A stretch of 64,000 nt of DNA from Methylocapsa palsarum (GCF_900114285.1 NZ_FOSN01000008.1:1-64000); one strand, 5' to 3'. Counted from the stretch's first letter, positions 1 through 8,357 are shown. The notes: generated by a model from the sequence alone, not told the origin. Program-made: numbers and translations.

Positions 1-110
1 GGGCGTTATCTCAACAGCTTGACTGCTCGACCACATGAAACAACCGTAACCGAATGAGGCGAATTGTCAAGCTTTGCGTGAGACACTACACTAGCTTGGA
101 GGGCGTGACC

Positions 111-488
111 GTGACCGAGAACCAAACTCGCCGCCTTTTCCTCGCATCCGGATCCGCCGCCACCGGCCACGGCAGCGCGCCCTCAGCGGAGCTCGGCAAA
201 TCAGGGAGCAGCATCAACCCAGAATTAAGGGCGCTCGCGGCCGAACTCGATAAGACGAAAGCGTACTATCGAAACCTCGAAAAGCTCGTTTCCAGCGCGG
301 TCGACCGGATCGCTGCGGATCGCGCTGCCGGCGCCGCTTTTCAAGAGGTCCTTAGGCTGGAGCATGAGATAGCAAAATCGGTTGCCACGAATTTCGAAGA
401 GGCGAAGTTAAAGGCTCGATATGTTGAGCTTTACTTTGTCGATGACGCGATAACCGAATCGATCATCCGCGACCTTCTCGCGTCCTGA
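111..488 (+). CDS. Hypothetical protein with Tat-like N-terminus
   Basis: Unrecognised protein of 125 residues. I chose the GTG at 111 because GGAGGG at 98-103 lies 7 nt upstream; an ATG at 54 is in frame but has no such site. The N-terminus reads TRRLFLASGSAA, which resembles a twin-arginine motif followed by a short apolar run. The following hydrophobic stretch is too short and too polar for a convincing export signal, so export is only a possibility. The rest looks mostly helical and charged, with possible coiled-coil character. It lies with two other small unknown ORFs on the left side of a tRNA-Lys gene, so it may belong to a decayed island. Confidence 0.5.
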   Translation: MTENQTRRLFLASGSAATGHGSAPSAELGKSGSSINPELRALAAELDKTKAYYRNLEKLVSSAVDRIAADRAAGAAFQEVLRLEHEIAKSVATNFEEAKLKARYVELYFVDDAITESIIRDLLAS

Positions 489-514
489 ATCCTCGAATCT
501 GGGAACTCCGTTGG

Positions 515-721
515 ATGGACGCCATGATAAATTTGAAGAGTCAGATTTTCTACGTCCTTTGGGAGCGTCTGCGCGAACTTGAGGCTGCTGAGGCGGAGGG
601 TTATCGGGTTCAGAAGAGTTTGGAAGCGACACGTTCAATTCTTCGAGAATTACCGGACGTTTCGATCGCCAAGATCCCTGCGGCGAAGAAACATGATGAT
701 CGCCGGTTGAGGCTGAATTAG
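515..721 (+). CDS. Small hypothetical helical protein
   Basis: Unrecognised 68-residue protein starting 26 nt after the preceding small gene, in the same direction, so the two may be co-transcribed. It has a charged helical middle (WERLRELEAAEAEGY) and a basic C-terminus (KKHDDRRLRLN). There is no signal peptide or membrane segment. The Shine-Dalgarno site is weak, and ATG 524 is an alternative start. Function unknown. Confidence 0.4.
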   Translation: MDAMINLKSQIFYVLWERLRELEAAEAEGYRVQKSLEATRSILRELPDVSIAKIPAAKKHDDRRLRLN

Positions 722-1189
722 ACGGCCGCGGCGGCGAACACCCAAAAGCGCGGGCGTTGCCATCATATCGCGGCGGCAGGCGCCGCTGAGACGCGCGGCT
801 CGCTCGTCTGTCGTCCGGATTGACCGTTTTGAAACGGCAGCGCGAGCTGAAAAGAGCTGATGGGCGTGCGCCCGTCGCGCCGCAGGACGGCGTGCGGGAG
901 CACCCTTAATGGCTGTACCGCCCCGCAGACCGTCCCAAATTGTTTGGTAATGAAATCGCATTAATCATAGGCGAGGAAATTTTGACGGGCGGCATCAATT
1001 CGCACTTCGCCTTTTGGCGCGCTCCGCCACTATGCGCGCCCTTAAAGTCGACCAGCTGCCGAAGCGAGACGCACGCCTTCTGGAAGACCTCAGTTTATAT
1101 CGAATCGTTGCAACTTATGCGTCTATGCTCGAATGGAACGGTCGGTTTCGGCGAAAGTCTGCCGAAGCCTCCAACTTGAGCCAAGAGTA
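722..1189. other. Intergenic stretch without a supported gene
   Basis: About 470 bases in which no reading frame shows a convincing start site or recognisable protein. Short ORFs on both strands here have composition typical of chance frames. No clear hairpin, terminator or repeat was seen. It may be decayed coding sequence within the tRNA-adjacent region. Confidence 0.4.
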
Positions 1190-1387
1190 ATGTCAGAGCC
1201 GGAATGGAACAGTACGACGACACCTGAGGAAGGATCGATCGTTCATGTCCTCGCCGAGGACGATTTTGGCCAATATCCCGTTCCGTTCCGGATTCTTTTT
1301 AAGGACGACCGGTGGTGGAATGCTCACACCGGAGAAGAGCTTGAGGTGTTTGTTGCAGGCTGGCGAGAAGCCAGCGATACCGATTGA
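1190..1387 (+). CDS. Small hypothetical acidic protein
   Basis: Unrecognised 65-residue acidic protein. I chose the ATG at 1190; an in-frame ATG at 1133 would add 19 residues that look like out-of-frame sequence. The middle alternates hydrophobic and charged residues (PVPFRILFKDDRWWNAHTG), suggesting a small beta-rich fold. It is probably cytoplasmic, as no signal or transmembrane segment is visible. It stands alone in the sparse region left of the tRNA-Lys gene. Confidence 0.45.
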   Translation: MSEPEWNSTTTPEEGSIVHVLAEDDFGQYPVPFRILFKDDRWWNAHTGEELEVFVAGWREASDTD

Positions 1388-1568
1388 TCGCAGACACCCT
1401 CGCATGAGAATGGCGTCCGACGAGACGACAAAAATTTGCCATCAACTGAAACTATGCAGGCGTCAATAAAAGAGCCGCCAGCATTGCTGCAAGCGGCCCA
1501 AGTCATGGGAGGAAACGCCCAAGGAGGGCGTGTAGAACAAAGCAAGAAGCGCGCCTAGCAGGTGACAA

Positions 1569-1847
1569 TTAGGAGATTTGTTCGCCGGCTTGGAGTGGTC
1601 CAGTCCGCTTAAAGTGGGCGAGCCGCGCGACGTCGAGGATGATCCGTGCCGCGCCGTCGCGATTATCTGCGCGTGTCAATGCCTCGATTACGGGCCAATC
1701 GGTCAACACATAGGCGGCCATGTCGATCCCGCGCCGGGCGACATCGATGAGCGCGACGTCGATCCGCTCAAGGTTCTCCGCCGGGGCGTAGTGGATCGCT
1801 GCGCCGGGTCGACCACGCATGGCGTCCCAATCGCGAGCACGAGCCAA
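1569..1847 (-). pseudogene. Phospholipase D-like nuclease fragment
   Basis: The translated segment contains IHYAPAENLERIDVALID followed by IDMAAYVLTDWPVIEAL, which I recognise as the N-terminal part of Nuc-type phospholipase D-like endonucleases. Those proteins normally continue through a HxKxxxxD catalytic motif; this frame ends before any such motif. There is no signal peptide: upstream in frame are unrelated residues and then a stop codon. The only start at the left edge is a TTG. It is best read as a gene truncated at both ends. Nuc-type proteins are frequent on plasmids and genomic islands, which fits its place next to a tRNA gene. Confidence 0.6.
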
Positions 1848-2008
1848 GTAGCGCTGGAAACGCGAGCGAAGTTCTTTTTATCCCATACGGGCGGTTAGAA
1901 GCTCGTGAGGGAGAGGAAGAAAGCTGCGGTCCGTTGCCCCATGCGTTGCCCCCGCAAAAAAATAGCTCAACGGCAACAGTAGAAACTTAGCCAAGTCTTT
2001 GATATCTT

Positions 2009-2084
2009 TGGTGAGCGCGATGGGATTCGAACCCATGACCCTCTGATTAAAAGTCAGATGCTCTACCAACTGAGCTACGCGCTC
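2009..2084 (-). tRNA. tRNA-Lys (anticodon UUU)
   Basis: Read on the minus strand, the gene starts GAGCGCG and ends CGCGCTCACCA. The seven-base acceptor stem pairs perfectly and CCA is encoded. The D-arm GTAGCTCAGTTGGTAGAGC, the anticodon loop CTTTTAA (UUU, lysine) and the T-arm GGTTCGAATCC are all present. Total length is 76 nt. The 3' end faces the sparse region at 1-2008, the side on which integrases normally insert elements. Confidence 0.97.
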
Positions 2085-2150
2085 TCTTTTGAGGTCAGCG
2101 TGAAGTAGCCGCAACGGCCGCCAGCGTCAATCCCGAAGCGGGATCGAGCG

Positions 2151-2396
2151 TCAGCCTTGCGCGTAATGGGCGAAGATCATCAGGCCGGCGAAGACGACGG
2201 CCGAGATCAGCGTGGTCCAGAGGCCCTTGACGAGCAGACGGGGCGCAACCGGAGCGCCCGGCTCGGTCCCCGAGACGATTTCCCCGGCCTCGTGCTGAGA
2301 ACGCACGCCGAACGGCAGCACAGCGAAAAGGACGGTGAACCAGATCGTGAAGTAAATCGCCATCGACAAAGGAAGCGAGAAAGGCATGCGCGTCAT
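2151..2396 (-). CDS. DUF1467 family membrane protein
   Basis: This 81-residue inner-membrane protein has two hydrophobic segments, about residues 10-30 and 57-77, joined by a loop reading LPFGVRSQHEAGEIVSGTEP. That loop pattern is typical of the DUF1467 family of alphaproteobacteria. The function is unknown; in many relatives a DUF1467 gene lies near tRNA genes or ribosomal processing genes. It is the first gene right of tRNA-Lys and shares its strand. No odd feature was noticed. Confidence 0.85.
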   Translation of the reverse strand: MTRMPFSLPLSMAIYFTIWFTVLFAVLPFGVRSQHEAGEIVSGTEPGAPVAPRLLVKGLWTTLISAVVFAGLMIFAHYAQG

Positions 2397-2705
2397 CCGA
2401 AGGTTTTCTGCGCCGACCGAGCGCGGGAAGGCTGGCCGCGGCGCAGGATAGAAGGGAAACGCGGGGCGTCAAACCAGCGGCCCGGACTCTGGCCAAGGGT
2501 GGACTCCACCAAGGATGGACTCGGGCCAAGAATCAGGTCGATGCGCCGGAGGCGACGCAATTTTGAGCGAAGCCTTAACATTTCGCCTCATTTTCGCCAT
2601 TGTCAGCTCTGTCTGCGCGCCTGATACTGTTCGCGATTCGGCGCGCCGCTCTCTGATGGCGCTCGCGCCAACTCCTTGAGAAGCTCGAGGATGAAAGGGT
2701 TAGAA
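2397..2705. other. Intergenic region between divergent genes
   Basis: About 310 bases between the leftward DUF1467 gene and the rightward L,D-transpeptidase gene. Imperfect short repeats around TGGACTC occur at roughly 2490-2522. No RNA gene or clear hairpin was seen. Promoters for both genes should lie here, but none could be assigned with confidence. Confidence 0.4.
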
Positions 2706-3296
2706 ATGCCTCAAGGCTTTCGGGGGTCGGGCCGCAGGCTGGCCTGCGCCTCGGCCGGACTGGCGCTCGCAGCTTTCGCGGCGCAGGCGATCGCCCATGA
2801 ATCGCAGCAACCGGACGCGCCCTCGGTGGATCTGGCCGGCCGGCCCCGCGCGACGGCGCCGCCGCGCGAGATCGTCGCCTATTCCGGGCCCCACGCTCCC
2901 GGAACGATCGTTGTCTCGACGGAAGAGCGCCGGCTTTATTATGTCCTGCCCGGCAATCAGGCCGTCAAATATGGAATCGGGGTCGGGCGGCCGGGTTTCG
3001 AATGGAGCGGAACGCAAACGATCGTCATGAAAAGAGAATGGCCCTCGTGGTCGCCGCCGCCCCAGATGATCCGCCGGCGTCCCGATCTGCCGCGTTTTAT
3101 GCCGGGCGGTCCCGCCAATCCGCTCGGCGCCCGCGCGATGTACCTCGGCGGCACGCTGTACCGCATTCACGGCTCGAACGAGCCCGAATCGATCGGCAGG
3201 GCGGTGTCCTCGGGCTGCATCAGGATGACCAACGAAGACGTCACGGATCTTTATGAACGCGTCCAGATCGGCGCGAGGGTCATTGTTCAGCGCTGA
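2706..3296 (+). CDS. L,D-transpeptidase (YkuD domain)
   Basis: Predicted periplasmic peptidoglycan cross-linking or protein-anchoring enzyme of 196 residues. A signal sequence (residues about 12-30, ASAGLALAAFAAQAIA) precedes the YkuD domain, which begins near PGTIVVSTEERRLYYVLPG. The catalytic signature is present: HGSNEPESIG, then SSGCIRM with the active-site cysteine. I chose ATG 2706 because AAAGGG at 2693-2698 lies 7 nt upstream; ATG 2691 has a purine run directly against it. A second, structurally different L,D-transpeptidase sits at the right end of the window. Confidence 0.9.
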   Translation: MPQGFRGSGRRLACASAGLALAAFAAQAIAHESQQPDAPSVDLAGRPRATAPPREIVAYSGPHAPGTIVVSTEERRLYYVLPGNQAVKYGIGVGRPGFEWSGTQTIVMKREWPSWSPPPQMIRRRPDLPRFMPGGPANPLGARAMYLGGTLYRIHGSNEPESIGRAVSSGCIRMTNEDVTDLYERVQIGARVIVQR

Positions 3297-3331
3297 AACC
3301 GGCGAATCCCGGCGATACGCCCCTTTTGCGA

Positions 3332-3712
3332 TCAGGCTTGTCCGGCGCGGTCGCGGCTAAGTCCCTTGGCGGCAAGCGCGGCCTCATAGGCCGCCCACAT
3401 TTGCTCCCGCCGCGAGCCCAGTTCGTGCAGATACGCCCAGGTGAAAATCCCGGTTGAATGGGAATCATCGAAGATCAGCCGCACCGCATAGGTGCCGACC
3501 TCCTCGATCCCGGCGATGGCGCAATGACGCTTGCCCCCAACCGTCAGGCGCTCTTCCGCGCGATGGCCCTGGACTTCCGCGCTTGGGCTCATCACCCGCA
3601 GATATTCGGCGGGAAGATCGAAGGCGCGCCCGCCCTCGAAACTGATCCGCAGGACTCGGCCAGAGTCTTGAATGCGAAGCTCGCTTGGCCATGGCCCAAT
3701 TTTTTCGTTCAT
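3332..3712 (-). CDS. DUF971 (GBBH-like N-terminal domain) protein
   Basis: A 126-residue protein carrying the gamma-butyrobetaine hydroxylase-like N-terminal domain (DUF971). Visible family features are WPSELRIQDSGRVLRISFEGG, LPAEYLRVMSPSAEVQGH and the C-terminal VRLIFDDSHSTGIFTW block. It is convergent with the L,D-transpeptidase gene and divergent from moaA, and lies close to the Mrp-type Fe-S carrier gene. DUF971 genes are often found near mrp, so a role in Fe-S metabolism is plausible but is inference. I chose the internal ATG at 3712; the longer frame from 3760 adds 16 residues of low-complexity sequence. Confidence 0.85.
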   Translation of the reverse strand: MNEKIGPWPSELRIQDSGRVLRISFEGGRAFDLPAEYLRVMSPSAEVQGHRAEERLTVGGKRHCAIAGIEEVGTYAVRLIFDDSHSTGIFTWAYLHELGSRREQMWAAYEAALAAKGLSRDRAGQA

Positions 3713-3806
3713 CGATCTGACCTGTCCCGCAACCTTGCCGCCTGCAACCTTGTTAGCCATTTTTTGTCGTGGCGCGAACGCTTCGGCAAATGCTAAATGA
3801 AAAACG

Positions 3807-4886
3807 ATGACGCTCTTCGACGAAACTCTCGAAACTCCCTTGGCCGACGCGCCCGCCAGACCATTGCGGCCGGGACTGACGACGGCCGCGCCGGCGCTGA
3901 TCGACCCTTTCGGGCGGGAAATTTCCTATGTGCGCGTCTCGGTGACCGACCGGTGCGACATGCGCTGCGTCTATTGCATGTCGGAAGACATGAATTTCCT
4001 GCCAAAGCGCGATCTTTTGAGTCTCGAGGAACTCGACCGGCTCTGCGCCGCCTTCATCGGACGCGGCGTGCGAAAACTCAGGATCACCGGCGGCGAACCT
4101 CTTGTGCGCCGCAATATCATGAGCCTCTTCCGGTCGCTTTCGCGCCATATCGAGTCCGGGGCCCTTGCCGAACTCACCCTGACGACCAACGGCTCCCAGC
4201 TTGCGCCTCATGCGGCGGCGCTCGCGGATTGCGGCGTGCGGCGGCTGAATATTTCCCTCGATTCCCTCGATCCGCAAAAATTCCGGGCGATCACGCGTTG
4301 GGGCGACCTTAAACAGGTTCTGGCGGGACTCGACGCGGCCCAACGCGCCGGCCTCGCGGTGAAAATCAACATGGTCGCGCTCAAGGGCGTCAACGACGGC
4401 GAAATCGTCCCGATGCTGGAATGGGCGCACGGGCGCGGGATCGACCTGACCTTGATCGAAGTCATGCCGCTCGGCGACATCTCGCAGGATCGCGTCGGCC
4501 AGTTTCTTCCTCTCAGCCTTGTCGAGAGCCAGTTGGCCGAGCGCTACACGTTGCGCGCCCTTGATTACAAGACCGGCGGCCCCGCCCGCTATGTCCGCGT
4601 CGCCGAAACCGGCGGCAGACTCGGATTCATAACGCCGCACACGCACAATTTCTGCGAAAGCTGCAACCGGGTGCGCGTGACCTGCACCGGCACGCTGTAC
4701 ATGTGTCTTGGCCAGGAAGACGCGGCCGACCTGCGCGGGCCGCTGCGCTCGTCGGCGGCGGACGATCTGTTGAAGGACGCCATCGAAGACGCCATCGCCC
4801 GCAAGCCCAAGGGCCATGATTTCGTCATCGACCGCTCGGGCGCGAAGCCTGCGGTGGCGCGGCATATGAGCGTCACCGGCGGCTGA
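3807..4886 (+). CDS. moaA: GTP 3',8-cyclase MoaA
   Basis: Radical-SAM enzyme that starts molybdenum cofactor synthesis by converting GTP to 3',8-cH2GTP, the substrate of MoaC. The protein has 359 residues, about the family norm with a slightly long N-terminus. Cys50, Cys54 and Cys57 in [11 protein letters not shown] bind the first 4Fe-4S cluster. ITGGEPL is the SAM-binding stretch. The C-terminal [13 protein letters not shown] block and a later cysteine in YMCLGQE bind the second cluster. The usual C-terminal twin glycine is present (SVTGG). The gene is divergent from the DUF971 gene and convergent with mrp; no other moa genes are in the window. Confidence 0.97.
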   Translation: MTLFDETLETPLADAPARPLRPGLTTAAPALIDPFGREISYVRVSVTDRCDMRCVYCMSEDMNFLPKRDLLSLEELDRLCAAFIGRGVRKLRITGGEPLVRRNIMSLFRSLSRHIESGALAELTLTTNGSQLAPHAAALADCGVRRLNISLDSLDPQKFRAITRWGDLKQVLAGLDAAQRAGLAVKINMVALKGVNDGEIVPMLEWAHGRGIDLTLIEVMPLGDISQDRVGQFLPLSLVESQLAERYTLRALDYKTGGPARYVRVAETGGRLGFITPHTHNFCESCNRVRVTCTGTLYMCLGQEDAADLRGPLRSSAADDLLKDAIEDAIARKPKGHDFVIDRSGAKPAVARHMSVTGG

Positions 4887-4905
4887 CGCGTCGTCCCGTT
4901 GAACT

Positions 4906-5985
4906 TCACTCAATAACAATCCTCGGCGCGGCGCGAGCTCGGCCTGCCTCGAGTTTGTCTTTCACGAGGCGGGCAATGTCCCGGTACACCGCCGCGTGAG
5001 CGCCGTCCGGCTCGACCGCGGCGACGGGACGACCGGCGTCCGAAGTCTCCCGAATTCCCATATGGAGCGGCACTTCTCCAAGGAACGGAACCCCGTATCG
5101 ATCCGCTTCATGGCGGGCGCCGCCATGAGCGAAAATATCGGACCGGCCGCCGCAATGGGGACAAAGGAAATAGCTCATGTTCTCGACGATGCCGAGCACC
5201 GGCACATCGACCTTCTTGAACATGGCGATGCCGCGCCGGGCGTCGATCAGCGCCAGATCCTGCGGCGTCGAAACAATCACCGCGCCCGCCAGCGGAACGG
5301 ACTGGGCCAGAGTCAATTGCGCGTCCCCGGTGCCCGGCGGCATGTCCACAACAAGACAATCGAGCTCGCCCCAGGCGACGTCGCGGAGCAATTGTTGGAT
5401 CGCGGACATCACCATTGGCCCGCGCCAGATCATCGGATCCTCCTCGTCGACCAGGAAGCCGATGGACATCGCCTTGATCCCGTAGGCCTCCAGCGGCTGG
5501 ATGGTCCGGCCGGACGAGGTCGGTTTGGATTTCAGCCCAAGCAGGCGCGGCAGCGAAGGCCCATAGATATCGGCGTCGAGAATTCCGATGCGCCAGCCGA
5601 GGGAGGCGAGGGCCAGCGCAAGATTGACGCAGGTCGTCGATTTGCCGACGCCGCCTTTGCCGGACGCCACGGCGATGATGTTGGCGATTCCCGGAATAGC
5701 GATGTTGCGAGGCGCGGGCGTCTTCGGCGACGGGGCGGGCGGCGCCTCGGCGGTGAGGCTGACCAAGGCGCTGACGACCCCGCTGACCTTCCTCGCAGCG
5801 GCGTCGGCGGCGACGCGCATCGGCTCCATCGCAGCCGAAAGCTTCGGGTCGATCGCGATCGAAAGATAGACCTTCCCTTCTCGGACTGTGAGTCCCGCAA
5901 TCGCTCCGGATTGTGGCAGAGGCGTCTTGCCGTCTGGCCCAGGCACGGCCTGAAGCGCCTTGAGCACGTCTTGATCGTTGACCAT
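4906..5985 (-). CDS. Mrp/ApbC Fe-S cluster carrier ATPase
   Basis: P-loop ATPase of the Mrp/NBP35 family that carries Fe-S clusters to apoproteins in the cytoplasm; 359 residues. The N-terminal MIP18-type domain (DVLKALQAVPGPDG...) is joined by a proline-rich linker to the ATPase domain. The deviant Walker A GKGGVGKSTT, the VDMPPGTGD block and the C-terminal CPHC pair, which holds the bridging cluster, are all visible. I chose ATG 5985, which gives the usual family N-terminus MVNDQDVL; the frame also extends to 6048. The adjacent DUF971 and moaA genes suggest a small Fe-S/cofactor neighbourhood. Confidence 0.93.
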   Translation of the reverse strand: MVNDQDVLKALQAVPGPDGKTPLPQSGAIAGLTVREGKVYLSIAIDPKLSAAMEPMRVAADAAARKVSGVVSALVSLTAEAPPAPSPKTPAPRNIAIPGIANIIAVASGKGGVGKSTTCVNLALALASLGWRIGILDADIYGPSLPRLLGLKSKPTSSGRTIQPLEAYGIKAMSIGFLVDEEDPMIWRGPMVMSAIQQLLRDVAWGELDCLVVDMPPGTGDAQLTLAQSVPLAGAVIVSTPQDLALIDARRGIAMFKKVDVPVLGIVENMSYFLCPHCGGRSDIFAHGGARHEADRYGVPFLGEVPLHMGIRETSDAGRPVAAVEPDGAHAAVYRDIARLVKDKLEAGRARAAPRIVIE

Positions 5986-6188
5986 TTGTGAGTGAGCTCC
6001 ATCCCTTCGGCGCCACGCGCCGCGCAAAACTGTTTGCGGCATATTCAAATGCCGGGCCTTGTTTTTGAAAGCAATGCAAAACGCGTCGAACGGCGGGTTT
6101 CACTTTGTCCCGCATTGAACCGACGACGACGCAACTCCGCTTTGTGCAGCCTTATCCCGTCGTATATAACCTGTCCGCCAGAGGAGCG

Positions 6189-7052
6189 ATGCGGCCGTCG
6201 CCCCTCGATAGACCTTGGAGAGAAATCCTGTTTGCAAGCGTTTCCCGGCCTCTCGTCGACAGCGCCCGGCGCCTCATTCTAGGAGCCGCCTTCGTTCTCG
6301 CGTCATCGATCGCCGCGTCTTCCGTGAACGCCGAGGAAACCGCCCCAAAGGTCTGGACCGAGGTCACGATCGCAAGCGAAGGGTCGCGCCCGCCTTATAA
6401 TTACTTCGACAATAACGAACTTGCCGGTTTTGAAATCGATCTGGGGCGCGAGCTCTGTTCACGAATGAAGGTGTCTTGTCGTTTTGTCGCGCAGGACTGG
6501 GACGGCCTCATTCCCGGCCTGCTGGCGCATCAATACGACGCGATCATGGCCGCGATGGAGATCACGGACGCCGCACGCGAAAAGATCGCATTCACCAAGC
6601 CCTATGTGCGGATGCCCTCGGCCTTCATGGCGTCAAGGGATAACGTTCCAGCCGACGTCAGCCCGGCCGGACTCGCCGGAAAACGCCTTGGCGTCGAGTC
6701 GGGCGGGCCGCATCAAGCCTTTCTGGAGGATCTCTACAAACAATCTGAAATTCACGCCTATGCCACTCTCGAAGAAGCGGTTCTGGATCTGGCCGAGAGC
6801 CGCCTTGACGCGGTCATTGGGGATAAGGACGCTCTGGACGAGTTCATCCGGACTCGTCACGAGGCGCAGAATTGCGTATTCGTCAGCGATGTCCCGCGCG
6901 ACCCGGTCTATTTCGGCGATGGCGATGGCGTCGGCCTCAGAAAGAGTGACGTGGCGCTCAAGGCGATGTTCGAGAAGGCCCTCGATTCAGTGATGGAGGA
7001 CGGAACCTTCGCCAAAATCAGGGCGAAATATTTCAACTTCGACATCAACTGA
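6189..7052 (+). CDS. Periplasmic amino-acid-binding protein, orphan
   Basis: Family 3 extracellular solute-binding protein, 287 residues from ATG 6189. A hydrophobic export segment (RRLILGAAFVLASSIAASSVNA) ends near residue 50. It is followed by typical binding-protein blocks: SEGSRPPYNYFDNNELAGFE, DWDGLIPGLLAHQYDAIMA and REKIAFTKPY. These resemble lysine/arginine/ornithine or polar amino-acid binders. The long N-terminal region before the signal is odd, and a purine-rich GAGGAG sits only 2 nt before ATG 6189, so the start is uncertain; the frame is open back to 6105. No permease or ATPase gene is adjacent. Confidence 0.85.
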   Translation: MRPSPLDRPWREILFASVSRPLVDSARRLILGAAFVLASSIAASSVNAEETAPKVWTEVTIASEGSRPPYNYFDNNELAGFEIDLGRELCSRMKVSCRFVAQDWDGLIPGLLAHQYDAIMAAMEITDAAREKIAFTKPYVRMPSAFMASRDNVPADVSPAGLAGKRLGVESGGPHQAFLEDLYKQSEIHAYATLEEAVLDLAESRLDAVIGDKDALDEFIRTRHEAQNCVFVSDVPRDPVYFGDGDGVGLRKSDVALKAMFEKALDSVMEDGTFAKIRAKYFNFDIN

Positions 7053-7138
7053 AACGCCCGCGCCCCGGTCCAAACCCCTATTTGAACTCTCCGGGTTGAT
7101 TTGGCGGAATGACAGGGGTCGAGTTCGGGTTCGGCACT

Positions 7139-7252
7139 GGAGCATGTTCCGATCGGATTGAATCAATCCGATCGATAAGAATATGCTCAAGCTTTTGACT
7201 CTGGAGCGATTTCTGATCGATCGCATGACTTCATGCGATCGGAAAGCGCTCT
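7139..7252. repeat. Twin-palindrome element, copy A
   Basis: A 114-bp copy of a dispersed element also found at 15490-15602 and 48543-48659. It holds two palindromes. The first, at 7150-7174, has perfect 12-bp arms (CGATCGGATTGA) around one base. The second, at 7218-7241, has perfect 11-bp arms (CGATCGCATGA) around two bases. Its ends are GAGCATGTTCCGATCGG and CCGATCGGAAAGCGCTC on the reference strand. It lies between two convergent genes and overlaps the 3' end of the small secreted-protein gene. The architecture resembles the intergenic mosaic elements described in rhizobia; homology to them was not tested. Confidence 0.85.
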
Positions 7253-7458
7253 CGCGCCGGTTTGACGATTTCCGGATCAATTCCCGGCGCTGGCTTAAAA
7301 GCGCCCTGGCTGCTGCTTCGTCCGTCGAATTGCCCTAACCCGGCAGGCGGTTTTTTTTCGGGAATGGTCTCGCTGCCGCCCGGCGCGCCAGACGCCATCT
7401 GTGCGAACGCCGGTCCAGCCAGAACGGAGGCGAGAACAAGCGCAAAATCGGCTCTCAT
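7231..7458 (-). CDS. Small secreted hypothetical protein
   Basis: A 75-residue protein with a clear signal peptide (MRADFALVLASVLAGPAFA, cleavage expected after AFA). The mature peptide of about 56 residues is glycine- and proline-rich, with IPEKKPPAGLGQFDG in its middle. I do not recognise a family. The final residues ERFPIA and the stop codon are encoded by the twin-palindrome element, so the original C-terminus was probably replaced or extended when the element arrived. The gene is convergent with the orphan binding-protein gene and shares its strand with dedA upstream. Confidence 0.6.
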   Translation of the reverse strand: MRADFALVLASVLAGPAFAQMASGAPGGSETIPEKKPPAGLGQFDGRSSSQGAFKPAPGIDPEIVKPARERFPIA

Positions 7459-7520
7459 CGATCAACTCCATGATAAACACCGATTTTTAACGCCGTCCGC
7501 CTTCCTTTCGTTCCGCTGTC

Positions 7521-8192
7521 TCAGACCGCGTCCCGGGACTTCTGTTTGCAATCTCCGACGCCCAGAAGCTCGCCCTCGGGAGCGGCCTCAAGGCGCCGCT
7601 CCATCTTTCTTTCTTCACGGCGGATGACATACATACTGGCGAAGACGCCGGCCACGATTGCGATGAGCGCGGCGATTCCGAGGGGTCCGCTCACGCGGTG
7701 AAGGGCGTCCCCGAACAGATATCCGCCTGTCCCCATTAAAACCGCCCAGAGAATTCCGCCGGCGGCGTTATAAAAGAGAAACGGGCTCCAGGCGTAATTG
7801 TTGACGCCTGCGAGCAGCGCCGCGAAAATCCTGAGCAAAGCGATAAACCGGCCGAAAAAGACGATTTTCGCCCCATGTTTGTTGAAAAGGTACTGGCCAA
7901 GCTTGAGCCGGCTTTCGGGCAGGTGGATGAACTGGCCGTAGCGCTGCAGAAGGTTCGCCCCGAAGGTGCGGCCGATCCAGAAGCCTATATTGTCCCCGAT
8001 GATTGCGCCCGCCGCCGCGGCGGCCATGACATAGGCGAGATCGAGATTGCCGGTCGCCCCCGCATAGGCCGCGGCGAGAATCAGCGCTGTTTCCCCCGGG
8101 AATGGAAGGCCGCCGCTCTCCAGCATCACGATGAAGAAGACAGCCCAATAGCCATGCTGCGCGATAATCGAATGAAGGTCGATTGAAAACAC
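7521..8192 (-). CDS. DedA family membrane protein
   Basis: A 223-residue polytopic inner-membrane protein of the DedA superfamily, members of which act in lipid scrambling or flipping and membrane homeostasis. Family hallmarks are ESGGLPFPGETALILAA near the N-terminus, the GDNIGFWIGRTFG block and the FGRFIALLRIFAALLAG motif with its conserved arginines. Four or more hydrophobic segments are visible, and the C-terminus is charged. The start is a GTG with GGAG five bases upstream. It precedes the small secreted-protein gene on the same strand. Confidence 0.92.
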   Translation of the reverse strand: MFSIDLHSIIAQHGYWAVFFIVMLESGGLPFPGETALILAAAYAGATGNLDLAYVMAAAAAGAIIGDNIGFWIGRTFGANLLQRYGQFIHLPESRLKLGQYLFNKHGAKIVFFGRFIALLRIFAALLAGVNNYAWSPFLFYNAAGGILWAVLMGTGGYLFGDALHRVSGPLGIAALIAIVAGVFASMYVIRREERKMERRLEAAPEGELLGVGDCKQKSRDAV

Positions 8193-8357
8193 AGAGGCTC
8201 CGGATTTCGGGACGCGGCCGAACTGCGGAGATATAGACCCACGCCGGATTTCGCAAGGCGTGGCGCAGTTTCCTCAAAGACCGCCCGTGAAGCCTCCGCT
8301 CCAAGCGCCTCATTTCCGAGCGCCTCATTTTCGAGCGCGCCAGCGCCCGCGCGCCCT

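Noticed and set aside
940-1179. Plus-strand ORF of 79 residues
   Set aside because: No ribosome-binding site, no recognisable pattern, and composition like a chance frame.
1578-1898. Plus-strand ORF of 106 residues
   Set aside because: It is the antisense of the phospholipase D-like fragment, which is recognisable on the other strand.
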